DNA of 64,000 nucleotides from the NCBI RefSeq assembly GCF_019175385.1, contig NC_083337.1:21871885-21935884 (forward strand). Reading direction: 5' to 3'. Within the stretch, counting starts at the first letter, position 1; every line of letters starts with the position of its first letter. The DNA is from Lycium barbarum. Taxonomy: Eukaryota; Streptophyta; Magnoliopsida; Solanales; Solanaceae. A model generated the notes under the pieces. The model was not told the origin of the DNA and did no database searches. It saw nothing but the letters and a program-made list of their open reading frames with translations. The position numbers and the translations under genes were made by a program. Positions 1 through 10,267 of this stretch are shown here, piece by piece.

Positions 1-177
1 CCATATTTGACTTAAGCGTCCTTCTTAAGACTTTCTCAACTTCCCATGTACTACTCATACAACTTTTCATATGTCCTTTATAAAACCCCGGTATGTGAGC
101 CCTACTTTAACTTACGGTTACGAGGGCTATTCATCAAGTAACGTATTAACAGATTTACACCATACGGTCTCAAAATG

Positions 178-233
<56 letters not shown>

Positions 234-348
234 CTTATACGCATATAATATAATCTTAATCCCTAATCCTTGTATAACTTTACTCTCCCTAGAGCTCATA
301 CTAAACCGTCTACTGTCTGGGTAACGCGAAATTTTTCGGGGTGTAACA
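1..348 (-). mobile_element. Element A: 3' LTR, partial
   Basis: The right edge, read on the minus strand, begins TGTTACACCCCG and is preceded by a polypurine tract and the dyad typical of Tekay-type chromoviruses. The same sequence recurs at 16900-17207, the U3 end of A's other LTR, and this pairing defines the element. The rest of the LTR lies left of the window, so A's outer target duplication cannot be read. A (TA) run here is far longer than in the partner LTR. Confidence 0.85.
181..229. repeat. (TA)n microsatellite, about 24 units
   Basis: Pure TA run inside A's 3' LTR. The matching place in A's 5' LTR (about 17079-17088) has only about 5 units, so the expansion arose after insertion. 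The apparent IYIYIY peptides it encodes are artefacts. Confidence 0.95.
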
Positions 349-382
349 TTCCCCCCTACAAACACATTCGTCCTCGAATGTT
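349..382 (-). other. Element A: polypurine tract and adjacent dyad
   Basis: Read on the minus strand, a G-rich run (GGGGGGAA) directly abuts the 3' LTR, the expected plus-strand primer position. Just upstream is the inverted repeat ACATTCG-N4-CGAATGT (364-382), also seen next to the polypurine tracts of B, D and J. Confidence 0.75.
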
Positions 383-1140
383 AGACTAGAGTCCGTTCAG
401 AGGGGAATGTCGATATTGTTACCTGCACTTATTGGTGTTTACTTTACTCACTTGCAGTCTTACCTGCTTATTTAAAACTACACTTATGTGGATTGCGCAG
501 TTTATCCTTCTTCTTATTATTCAGAAATTCTTGTTCTCTTCCATCTCTGTGTATTCTTCTTACGCTTCACAGATATTCCCGGCCTTTGTCTTAGTCACCA
601 GCTTGTTCCTATCCAACGCAATATGTTTAATCATTTCCTTTGAATTCTCCTTTTGCTCTTAACCTTCGCCCAACTCTCACCTGATAAGTCTTTTCCCATA
701 ACCTAGCACACTTATCTGTTATTTTGATTCATTAATCAAGCGGGTCTCTTGACTCCTTAAATGTTCATCTCCTTTGTTTATATCGATGAATCTTTTTCTT
801 GCGATCTTATTTCCGTCTACTTTCGTAACTTCTCCTTGCATTTTCTTAGCTCATCTTGCTTCATAGCTATCTATTACTTTTCGATTGCCCCATTGTCGGG
901 TGTCATCATTCTTCCACTGCCTTATCTAGTCAATCCTTGTCTTTGTCACAAAATACCTACAAAGTTCATCTGGTCATTCATTTCTTACTTCCCTTCTTAA
1001 TACGATAGTTGGCTCATATGTTCCGGTATGTCTACTCCTCGTATATTCATCCTGCTTTCCTTACAGCTATATCTCTAGTCCAAGCCCCTTATCTTATGCT
1101 ATCAATACCTACCTTTAACGTAGGCTTCATTTTACCCCAG
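383..1140 (-). mobile_element. Element A: non-coding internal region replacing pol
   Basis: No gag-pol protein similarity is visible; short open frames have no recognisable motif. The strand is strongly pyrimidine-rich as written, hence purine-rich in element sense. Stretches at about 540-860 resemble the G internal region at 51840-52600 and its mirror (for example the segments around TTTGATTCA and CTTCTCCTT). This indicates a non-autonomous relative in which most of pol has been replaced by, or deleted down to, this DNA. Confidence 0.65.
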
Positions 1141-1141
1141 T

Positions 1142-1173
<32 letters not shown>

Positions 1174-1175
1174 GA
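1142..1175. repeat. (CA)n(TA)n compound microsatellite
   Basis: About 10 CA units followed by about 6 TA units. It lies exactly where A's protease reading frame stops resembling those of B and C, so it marks the junction of the internal rearrangement. Confidence 0.85.
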
Positions 1176-2002
1176 CAAAATAGAATCCGAATCGATCACT
1201 ACATATATATAATGGGAAGACATTGATGATATACCTGTGAAAGCATTAGGGAAAGGCTCATGATCCTATTTCTCGGCTAATGTATAATCACGGTTCTGAG
1301 AGCCGCTTGAACTAGACACTCTTCCTCTACTTCTACCACGACAAACTAGTACCTGCGACACTTATCCCGTAAAGTGTACCGATAATGACGAACCCATTAC
1401 TGATCCTGTAGGTCGGGCCGTATACCTACTATCTTGGGATGGACACTCACGCATAATATGGCCTGACCGGCCATAAGCCTGACAAACATCTAAACCTAAT
1501 CGGCATGGTCCCTAATGTAGTCTGTTGCACTGAGTACATCGTGGTGCAGGTGGCCTCGTCCAGCCTGAGTCACCCTTATACTGTATACCCAAGATTTTGG
1601 AAATCTGGCCCGATTATGAATAGATAGGGCGATCAAATCTCTAACTTACAAATTAGGAAGGCGCACTAGCTGCTGACAGGCCTAGCCGCCTGAAATACTG
1701 CAGCTCCTGTCCTCCTCTAAACTCATTAATAGTTCCTAAAGGTCTGGCCCTCTTATTGTCACTTCTATCATAATCACGTTCACCTTCTTGCTGCTGCCGT
1801 TACTCTTCCAAGTTTTGAGCATGGGCCTGAATATGAGAAATATCCATCCCCTCCTGACATGAGGCCGTCAAACATTCCTTATGCAAATGTGGTCCGAAAC
1901 CACTCAAAAATTAGTGTACGTGGTATCCCATATCTGCTACCATGGTTGCAGCATACCTAGCTAGAGAATTAAAGCGGAGACTATACTCGCGAGCACTCAT
2001 AT
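1176..2002 (-). pseudogene. Element A: gag C-terminal half and start of protease, decayed
   Basis: On the minus strand this continues A's gag, interrupted by B at 2002. Visible parts are the capsid end (the SAREYS motif near 1985), a CCHC zinc-knuckle region at 1443-1484 and the first residues of the aspartic protease near 1180-1215. The knuckle reads CQAYGRSGHIMREC, so its second Cys is replaced by Tyr. The protease active-site triplet, DSG in B, reads DSD here. In-frame stops are present. The frame runs into a CA/TA microsatellite and no RT, RNase H or integrase follows. The identification rests on side-by-side similarity with B and C. Confidence 0.8.
1998..2002. other. Left target-site duplication of element B (CATAT)
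   Basis: The five bases CATAT precede B's left edge and recur at 14043-14047 after its right edge. Removing B and one copy restores A's gag reading frame (QGN then MSARE), so this is the integration footprint. Five bases is the usual length for Ty3/gypsy integrases. Confidence 0.8.
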
Positions 2003-2396
2003 TGTACATGATGTCCCTACAAGTAAGAAGGAATTCTTAATGATTCTAATTAAGATTCCAAAGACATTTGAGGCAAGGGAGGAAAGTTCGTCAAATGAAA
2101 CTTCACTATAGTTCTGCGAAAGGGGGGATCGACGGTCGTTCTTCGTACCCTCGGATGGGTCGACGCCTCGTTGATTGTGCCGTAGAATTTATTTAGCACA
2201 AAGATCATTCGACGGAGCAGATCCACGCTTCGTCGATCAATTCGACGGACTGTCCTTCTCACCGTAGAATGAAAGGAAATGAAAGGTTGCTTACTGGAAA
2301 TTTCATGACTTCGACGGTCAGATCGATGCTCCGTCGATTTGATCAAAGCTTCGTCGTTCGTACCATATAATCCTCGTCGGGCAGCTTTTGATTTTT

Positions 2397-2403
2397 TATA
2401 AAA
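2397..2403 (+). promoter_or_regulatory. Putative TATA box of the B 5' LTR
   Basis: TATAAAA follows the palindrome cluster and precedes a C/T-rich stretch; the 3' LTR has the same box at 11900-11908. The position fits the U3/R boundary, but no transcript start can be shown. Confidence 0.5.
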
Positions 2404-3639
2404 CGAGACCCCAAGTCGTCATTTTTCATTTCACTCATTCTCCAACTCTCTCCAAACCTCTAGAACCTTCTTCATACCATTTCAACATATATCCAAGGGA
2501 AATCAAGGAGTAAACACCAAGAATTAGGAGAATCTAGTGCAAAAGTACTCCCTAGGGTTTGTGGGAACCAAGAATCTCTTTGGTGTTGAAGTGGGATTTT
2601 CTCCATGTGAAGTATTTACATCCAAAGTCCATTCCTAAATCATCAAGGTAAGTTTTAATTTCAATTCATGTTATTTAAGGTATTGAAAAGTTGAAATACT
2701 TGGATTGTAGAAGAAGGTAGAAAATGGGTCATGAATGTGTGAATAGTGTCATTGTTGAGTAGTAGTTTGGGGTGAGTTATGAATATTGGTATGTTGTGGT
2801 TGTAAGTATGTTTTGAACGACATTTAGAACATGGAATAAGTATTATATGTGAGAAAATGCAATAATGAACTATGACTATGATTATGGAGAAGTTAGAGTG
2901 AAACTACGAAATGTGGGTAATGTAGATGAATGATAATTGTTGCTTGTGATATTGTGAATGTTGTTATGAATGTTTGGGTGATATATGATATGGGTAAAAG
3001 TTTTATAAACAAAGGAAATGCTGCCAAATTTTCTTTAGCTTTTGTAAGCACGTTTAAGTAATCGATTAGCTAATGTTAATGCGAATTCTCTTGAAGGTAG
3101 AAACGTGGGCATTGAAGGAGAACAAGCAAGCGATAGATTAGTTAAGCGAAAAAGGTATGTGAGGCTAGTCCTTTATTTCTATGGCATGAATCTGATGGCA
3201 TGATTTTTCCTTCTTCTCCATGAATCTTCTATATCCCGGAAAGCTAAGAGTCTATGTTCATGAATAGCTACATGAGATAAGAGATGCATTACGAGCCCAA
3301 TAATGATGATGATGATCTTAAGTCTAAAGATTCTAGGGTTCATGATATGATGTTCTTATATAGTTAATGATGTCGTTTATTGTATACACTGACCTTATAT
3401 ACTATTTCCTTCAAGGTGAGGCAGAATACTTATAAATTCTCCATAATGGAATCGGGGGTTCACGACCTTATGTCACCCCGACATAGCCATAGTGGCCTTC
3501 AAGTTCTAATGTATGTTTTTAATGATAAATGTATAATGATGTTAAGTTATGATATGTCTATGAGATGATCAATAATGTAAGTTTATAATATGCCTATACC
3601 ATGTATGAAAATGTTGAGTTACGATGGGTATTTGACGAT

Positions 3640-3906
3640 ATGATTCCACCGTGCCTAAATGGCCGGGCATGTCACCGCTAAGGCGGGCTGCATATGATTC
3701 CACCGTGCCTAAATGGCCGAACATGTCACAGGTAAGACGGGTTGCATATGATTCCACCGTGCCTAAATGGTCGGGCATTCACCGCTAAGGCGGGCTCCAT
3801 ATGATTCCACCGTGCCTAAATGGCCAGGCTTGTCACCGCTAAGGCGGGCTGCTTATGATTCCACCGTGCCTAAAAGGCCGGACATGATCACCACTAGTGG
3901 GTGACA
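3640..3906 (+). repeat. 54-bp tandem repeat, 5 units, in the B 5' LTR
   Basis: Each unit begins ATGATTCCACCGTGCCTAAA and contains GGCCGGGCATGTCACCGC or a variant. The last unit is diverged (ACCACTAGTGGGTG). The partner LTR has four units at 13144-13358. Open frames across this array are repeat artefacts. Confidence 0.95.
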
Positions 3907-4273
3907 TATGATGGTTACTCGGATGCGAGTTAACGATGAAGATCGATATGATACGATGATGTATGCGTTATGATGATACATGTACTATGATTATATATAT
4001 GATGTATGTATGAAATGTAACCACCCTTAAAAGTTACACAGGTTGTATCTTCATCTTATGACTTACGATTTCTCTAACATGTTCATTTCATTCATGTCTT
4101 ACATACTCAGTACAATGTTCGTACTGACATCTGTTTTCTTTGGACGTTGTGTTCATGCCCACAGGTAGACAGGGAGGTGATCTAGATTCGTAGAGTTATC
4201 AGCGGATTTACAGGAGCACTCCATTACTCCGGAGGTGCTATTTGGTTTATTCTTTTGTGTATATATATGTATA

Positions 4274-5103
4274 CTAGTTATGTGAGGCCCGGGCTAACTC
4301 AAGATATAAAAGTAGATATTTTAACTAAAAAAATATAATATGTGTTAGTACAAGTGTACAACAACAACCATATACCCATTGTAGTCCCACAAGTGGGTAA
4401 TTATATAAAAGCAAAATTTTCATTCCACTGCTTTAATATTTTAACTTCCATTTTGATAAAATTATTTACTTCAAATCAAATGCGGAGCCAGAATTTGACA
4501 TTTATAACTTATGTATCCTAATTTTCTGAAGTTATTTAGTTCTAAATAAATAATCTATACATAGTTAATGAACTTTTAAGACAAATACATAATTTAACTT
4601 GTGCAGCAGATGGAGCTGCTCCTCTCTTAATTAGGGATTAGGGGTTCGAACATGGATATGGAAAAAATCTTTGAAGGAAGCGTTCCCTCCGAATAGGCGC
4701 GATACAGTGCTAATTATCTAGATTAATTGGGCTTAAATGCGGATATTGAACACGAACCAGAAAATCAAAGAACATGAAAAATGAGGTAGAAGGTTCGATA
4801 ACTTTTGAAAAGTAGACCTTAAAAATAAAAAATAAAAAAATTCACTTAAATAAATAAGATTAGGACCTAAAAGTAATTAATTAATTTTTTTTAAAAGAAT
4901 TAGAAATTATTGTGAGGACTACAAAAGTCCCCAGGTTCGATAGCTTTTTAAAAGTAGACCTTAAAAATAAAAAATCAAAAAATTTACTTAAATAAATAAA
5001 ATTAGGACATAAAAGTAATTAATTAAAAAGTTTTTAAAAATTTTGGAAACTCTTGTGAGGACTACAAATTGTAGTCCTCACATTCCCTCTTATATTATAT
5101 AGT
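4274..5103 (-). mobile_element. Helitron-like non-autonomous element, copy 1
   Basis: This is an insertion relative to B's 3' LTR. Its left end read on the minus strand is CCTCACATAACTAG followed by host T, resembling the CTAG terminus of plant Helitrons next to a GC hairpin (GCCCGGGC...), the latter shortened in this copy. No terminal inverted repeat or target duplication is evident. It contains a short stretch resembling the TS SINE (CCCACAAGTGGG near 4390) and a direct duplication of about 135 bp (4790-5065). Near the right end is an 11-bp stem, GTGAGGACTAC-N5-GTAGTCCTCAC. A 5' TC end is not convincing, so a MITE is the alternative. Confidence 0.5.
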
Positions 5104-5942
5104 AATTATGTGAGGCCCGTGCTAAGCCCGGGCCCAAACTCAAGATATAAAAGTAGATATTTTAACTAAAAACATATAATCTGTGTTAGTACAAGTGTAC
5201 AACAACAACCATATACCCATTGTAGTCCCACAAGTGGGTAATTATATAAAAGCAAAATTTTCATTCCACTGCTTTAATATTTTAACTTCCATTTTGATAA
5301 AATTATTTACTTCAAATCAAATGCGGAGCCAGAATTTGACATTTATAACTTATGTATCCTAATTTTCTGAAGTTATTTAGTTCTAAATAAATAATCTATA
5401 CATAGTTAATGAACTTTTAAGACAAATACATAATTTAAATTGTGCAGCGGATGGAGCTGCTCCTCTCTTAATTAGGGATTAGGGGTTCGAACATGGATAT
5501 GGAAAAAATCTTTGAAGGAAGCGTTTCCTCCGAATAGGCGTGATACAGTGCTAATTATCTAGATTAATTGGGCTTAAATGCGGATATCGAGCACGAATCA
5601 GAAAATCAAAGAACATGAAAAATGAGGTAGAAGGTTCAATAACTTTTGAAAAGTAGACCTTAAAAATAAAAAATAAACAAATTGACTTAAATAAATAAGA
5701 TTAGGACCTAAAAGTAATTAATTAATTTTTTTTAAAAGAATTAGAAATTATTGTGAGGACTACAAAAGTCCCCATGTTCGATAGCTTTTGAAAAGTAGAC
5801 CTTAAATATAAAAAATCAAAAAATTTACTTAAATAAATAAAATTAGGACATAAAAGTAATTAATTAAAAAGTTTTTAAAAATTTGGGAAACTCTTGTGAG
5901 GACTACAAAAGTCCTCACATTCCCTCTTATATTATATAGTAA
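5104..5942 (-). mobile_element. Helitron-like non-autonomous element, copy 2 in tandem
   Basis: A near-identical (roughly 97% by eye) head-to-tail second unit at a period of 828 bp. It keeps the complete hairpin GCCCGGGC/GCACGGGC near its left end, but its terminal CTAG has decayed. The right end returns to B's LTR sequence at ATGTATTTTGG. No rep/helicase coding is present. Confidence 0.5.
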
Positions 5943-6249
5943 TGTATTTTGGGCACGACACGGTCTTGTCCCATCCATGTGTCTAGTACTCTAGTAGAGA
6001 CTCGTAGATACGCATGTGTTGGTAGTATGGTCTCACAATGTTACTATTGTACCTATATTATTATTTTGTTAGCCAAAGGGCATATGCATATGAAAGTAAT
6101 TATGTTTCCAAATGAAAATTATTTTCCTATGATCTGGGTCTTATATTAATGAATGTACGCCTAATGAGTATGATAAGTAATAGAATGAGTGGTGCTCGGT
6201 GGATAGCCCCGGGTACCCGTCATTGCCCCTAACCGGGTCGTGACAAAAG

Positions 6250-6261
6250 TGGTATCAGAGC
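6250..6261 (+). other. Element B: primer binding site (tRNA-iMet)
   Basis: TGGTATCAGAGC starts four bases after the LTR end and is complementary to the 3' end of plant initiator Met tRNA. It primes minus-strand DNA synthesis. Confidence 0.9.
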
Positions 6262-6452
6262 AGTTCAGTCCTAGGAATTGTCTACGAGCCATGTCTAGTA
6301 GAGTCTTGTTTATGGTATGTTGCGCGCCACACTAATAAACAGGAGGCTACAAGGCATTTAGGAAAATTGTCCATCTTTCATCTTAAGATATCGTGCGATA
6401 GAGCTGTGTTATAAGATTTTCTCCTCTCTAATAGTGTGCTATTATTTCAGAA
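6262..6452 (+). other. Element B: untranslated leader
   Basis: About 190 bp between primer site and gag ATG. The segments GTCTAGTAGAGTCTTGTTTA and GGCATTTAGGAAAA recur, with small changes, after the primer sites of A, C and G. It ends TTATTTCAG before the ATG, which resembles a splice acceptor, but no donor is consistently conserved. Confidence 0.65.
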
Positions 6453-7718
6453 ATGCCGCCAAAGGGAAAAGCTATAGCCGCCCAAAAGGGCAAGACTACA
6501 ATGAAAAGGCGGGTAGAAAGAGAGCCGCCAATGAATGTAGAAGAGGGCGAGTCACATAATGAGGCTCTATCTAATACTTCCTCCACTCCGCCCAATTTAG
6601 AAGATCAAGAGGGGGCTTCAGCTCCGGCTCCTATGCCTCCAGTTCCTCCACCGGTTGCTTCGGGTCAACAAGTGACTGAGGCTATTCATTTATTGACACA
6701 GTTAGTTGCCGCCTGAGCACAGAGGCAGAGTGCGGGTCCGAGTGATAGGGCAACTAGTACCAGAGCCCGTGATTTTATGAGTTTGAATCCTCCGGAGCTT
6801 TTCGGGTCAAAGTCGAATGAAGACCCGCAAAGTTTTATTGATTAAATGTTGAGGACGTTTAAGATTATTCATGCCTCCGATACTGAATCTGTGGAGTTGG
6901 CATCTTATAGACTCCGAGATGTGGCGGCATTGTGGTACAATAATTGACTAGCATCAAGAAAAGAAAATGTGTCTCCTCCTTTGTGGCAAGAATTCGTAAA
7001 TGCTTTCATCCGCCACAATTTGCCGTCCGAGGTCCGCCGAGCTAGAGCGGATAAGTTCATAAATCTAAGGCATGAAAACATGAGTGCCCAGGAATATAGC
7101 CTTCAATTTAATTCATTGGCTAGATATGCCCCGACTATGGTGGCCGATATGGGAGATAGGGTACATAGGTTTGTGAGTGGCTTGGGCCGTATTTGGTCAA
7201 GGATTGTTTGACGGCTTCTTTATGAGATGGATATTTCCCGAATATAAGCCCATGCCCAGAATATAGAAGGACAACAACATCCGTAAAAGGGTGATTGTGA
7301 CATTGATAGAAGGCAAAGTAAGAGGGCCAGATCTATGGGGGCAGGTAGCGATTATAGAGGGGGATCGAGGTAGACTTATTCCAGACATTCAGGCCAGTCG
7401 GTGACTAGTGCGCCTCCACGATTTGCAGATAGCAGATTTGATCGCTCCTTTCCTTCAGGACATGGTCAGTGTTCGAGAGCTTCGGGTTCCCAATTTTGGG
7501 GTGATCATAGCCAGAGGAGACCACCAGTGCTGCAATGTAGTCAGTACGGTAAATTACACTCAGGGCTATGTCGTCAGGGCACAGATGCTTGCTATGTTTG
7601 TGGACAGACTGGGCACTTTATGCGAGATTGTCCTTCGAGGTATGGTAGAGGTGGGGTTCAAGCCGCAGGATCAGCGGCTGGTTCCTCTTCAGTTCCCCCG
7701 GTAGGGCAGACTGCCTAG
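6453..7718 (+). pseudogene. Element B: gag (capsid/nucleocapsid), degenerate
   Basis: The start ATG (MPPKGKA) matches C's gag start at 42322. After a basic and Pro-rich N-terminus come the capsid region (about 6760-7200) and a complete CCHC knuckle, CYVCGQTGHFMRDC, at 7590-7631. Gag packages element RNA into cytoplasmic particles. The frame is broken by stops at about 6714, 6844 and 6946, by an indel near 7190 and by a stop at 7716. C has sense codons at the matching positions of the first three. It could not yield full-length Gag. Confidence 0.9.
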
Positions 7719-7781
7719 ATTCCAGCAGGTCAAGGTAGAGGCAGAGGGGGAGCATCTACTTCAGGTGCCACTCAGCCCCGT

Positions 7782-8597
7782 GTGTATGCTTTAGCTGGAC
7801 GACAGGATCTTGAGTCCCCCCCCCCCCCGGATGTGGTTACAGGTACATTATCCATATTCTCCCATGATGTATATGCATTGATAGATTCGGGCTCTACCTT
7901 GTCTTATATTACCCCATATGTTGCTGGTTGTATTGGGGTGAAACCTGAGATAATTAAACCTTTTGAGGTATCTACTCCGGTTGGTGATCCCGTGATAGCT
8001 AGACAGGTGTATAAAAATTGTGTACTTGTGATATGCAATCGCCAGACCAAAGCTGATTTAATTGAGCTGGAAATGTTAGATTTTGATGTGATTATGGGTA
8101 TGGATTGGTTGGCCTCATGTTATGCTAATGTTGACTGCCGGATGAAAATAGTTCAATTTCAATTTCCGGGAGAGCCCGTGCTTGAATGGAAGGGCAATAC
8201 AGCATCTCCAAGAGGTAGGTTTATTTCCTACCTTAAGGCAAGAAAGATGATACCTAAGGGCTATATTTATCACTTAGTCCGAGTTCATGACACCGAAGCA
8301 AAGTCGCCAACTTTCCAATCTGTTCCGGTAGTGAATGAATTCCCGGATGTATTTCCAGATGAACTTCCAGGTCTTCCTCCGGAAAGGGAGATTGATTTCG
8401 CTATCGATGTGTTGCCGGCCACCAAGCCTATTTTTATTCCTTCTTACCGAATGGCTCCGACAGAGTTGAAAGAGCTAAAGGCACAGTTGAAAGATTTGCT
8501 TGACAAAAGGTTTATTAGACCAAGTTCATCACCGTGGGGAGCACCAGTCCTATTCGTGAGAAATAAGGATGGTTCCCTACGAATGTGCATCGATTGA
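7782..8597 (+). pseudogene. Element B: protease and start of reverse transcriptase
   Basis: An open segment of 271 codons. The aspartic protease active site reads LIDSGST (about 7878-7898). The linker that joins protease to RT follows, then the first RT block ([21 protein letters not shown]). The segment ends where roughly 20 bases present in C are missing, which deletes part of the RT YRQLN region and shifts the frame. A run of ten C residues near 7820 encodes extra prolines. Confidence 0.9.
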
Positions 8598-9823
8598 CGA
8601 TAAAGAACAAATATCCTGTCCCAAGGATAGATGATTTATTTGATCAACTACAGGGTGCCAAGTGGTTTTCTAAAATATACTTGAGGTCAGGTTATCATCA
8701 AGTGAGAGTTCGAGAAGTGAATATTCCTAAAACAGCTTTCAGAACGAGATATGGCCATTATGAGTTTCGGGTGATGTTGTTTGGGTTGACCAATGCTCCG
8801 GCAGTGTTTATGAATTGGATGAATAACGTATTCAGGCCTCTCTTGGATTTATTCGTGATAGTATTGATTGATGATATTCCGGTGTACTCTCCCATAGAAT
8901 CAGAACATGCCGATCACTTACGTATTGTTCTTGGAATTATTCGAACCCGAGAATTGTATGCAAAATTTTCAAAGTGCGAGTTTTGGCTGAATTCTGTGAA
9001 ATTTCTGGGTCGCGTTATTTCAGATGATGGTATTCGAGTCGACACTCAGAAAATTGAAGCTGTGAAGACTTGTCCAAGGTCTACGACGCCTATAGAAGTT
9101 CGTAGTTTTCTGGGATTGGCAGGGTACAATAGAAGGTTCGTAGAAGGGTTTTCCTCTATTTCATCCCCATTGACTAAGCTAACCCAAAAATCAGCTAAGT
9201 TTCAATGGAATGATGCTTGTGAGCGCAGTTTCCAAGAGTTGAAGGACATATTAACCTCAGCTCTAGTCTTAACACTCCCAGAAGGGCCAGATGGCTATGT
9301 TGTATATTGCGATGCTTCCAGTGTTGGGTTAGGATGTGCGTTAATGCAGCATGGTAAAGTCATCGCTTATGCTTCGAGACAGCTACAGAAGCATGAAAAG
9401 AACTACCCAACTCATGATCTTGAATTGGCTGCAGTTATTCACGCATTAAAGATGTGGAGACATTACGTGTATGGAGTGCATGTCGATATTTATACAGATC
9501 ACAAGAGTCTTCAGTACATTTTCAAATAGAAGGAGTTGAATCTGAGACAGAGGCGGTGGTTAGAATTGTTGAAAGATTATGATGTGAGCATTTTATACCA
9601 CCTCGGAAAGGCAAATGTAGTAGCTGATGCGCTTAGCCGCCGATCGATGGGTAGCCTATGTGAAGTTCCTCCAGAGAAGAAAGAAATGGTTCATGAGCTC
9701 CACCAACTAGCTAATCTTGGAGTACGTGTAATTGATTCGGGTAGTGCAGGAATTGGTATGAATGATCCCACAGTTTCGGCCCTAAATATGGAAGTGAAAG
9801 AGCGACAATATGAAGATCCTTAG
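8585..9823 (+). pseudogene. Element B: reverse transcriptase and RNase H
   Basis: It continues after the deletion in another frame. RT shows the [10 protein letters not shown] block and the catalytic LIDDI motif (about 8866-8880), in place of the usual FVDD or FIDD. RNase H shows [21 protein letters not shown] and ADALSRR, which hold the family's Asp/Glu catalytic residues. A TAG at 9527, where C has CAG, splits the RNase H. Another TAG lies at 9821. The RT copies element RNA to DNA in the particle. Confidence 0.92.
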
Positions 9824-10267
9824 TTGAGCCATTATAGAGACACGACTCATGAAAAAGAGAAGTCTCCATTCGAAATCTCCCCAGATGGAATTCTTAGATA
9901 CTGAGGCAGGCTATGTGTGTTGAATGTCGCAGAATTGCGCCGTCGAATTCTAGAAGAAGCCCATTATTCTAGGTATTCCATTCACCCAGGTGCAACGAAG
10001 AGGTATCATGATCTCAAGCTGATATATTGGTGGGATGGCATGAAGAGAGAAATAGCAGAATTTGTAGCTCAATGTCCAAATTGCCAGCAGGTGAAAAGTA
10101 AACATCAAAAGCCAAGAGGATTATTGCAAGCGATGGAAATCCCTACCTGGAAATGGGAAGTGATCAACATGGATTTTATTGTGGGATTACCTCATTCCCG
10201 AAGCAAGTATGACTCCATATGGGTGATTGTGGATAGATTGACGAAAGTAGCTCATTTCTTCCAGTGA
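9824..10267 (+). pseudogene. Element B: integrase N-terminal zinc finger and first catalytic Asp
   Basis: It is the same frame as the RT segment after stops at 9821 and about 9903. It carries the HHCC finger (H...H then CPNCQQVK) and the first catalytic Asp in NMDFIVGLP. One base appears lost near 10262 compared with other copies, moving the remaining integrase to a new frame. Confidence 0.88.

Larger units (their letters stand above)
2003..6245 (+). mobile_element. Element B: 5' LTR, with Helitron-like insert
   Basis: It aligns with the 3' LTR from 11506 to the LTR end, and ends ...GGTCGTGACA followed closely by a primer site. The first 57 bases of the 3' LTR are missing here. It contains a GC-rich TCGACGG/CGTCGA palindrome cluster (about 2118-2380), a TATA box, a 54-bp tandem repeat (five units), a conserved double-hairpin block (4101-4170) and an insertion at 4274-5942. 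Without the insertion it is about 2.57 kb. By eye the two LTRs differ by several per cent, so B is not recent. Confidence 0.9.

Noticed and set aside
3569..3778. Frame with repeated HLGTVESYA segments
   Set aside because: It is the antisense reading of the 54-bp LTR repeat and changes with copy number between the two LTRs.
4610..4660. tRNA gene or SINE promoter (GGGGTTCGAACATGG resembles a B box)
   Set aside because: No convincing A box at the right distance and no cloverleaf; it is part of the Helitron-like unit.
6430..6453. Spliced leader intron ending TTATTTCAG before gag
   Set aside because: An acceptor-like sequence is shared by A, B and C, but the possible donor (TATGGTATGT in B) is not kept in C or A.
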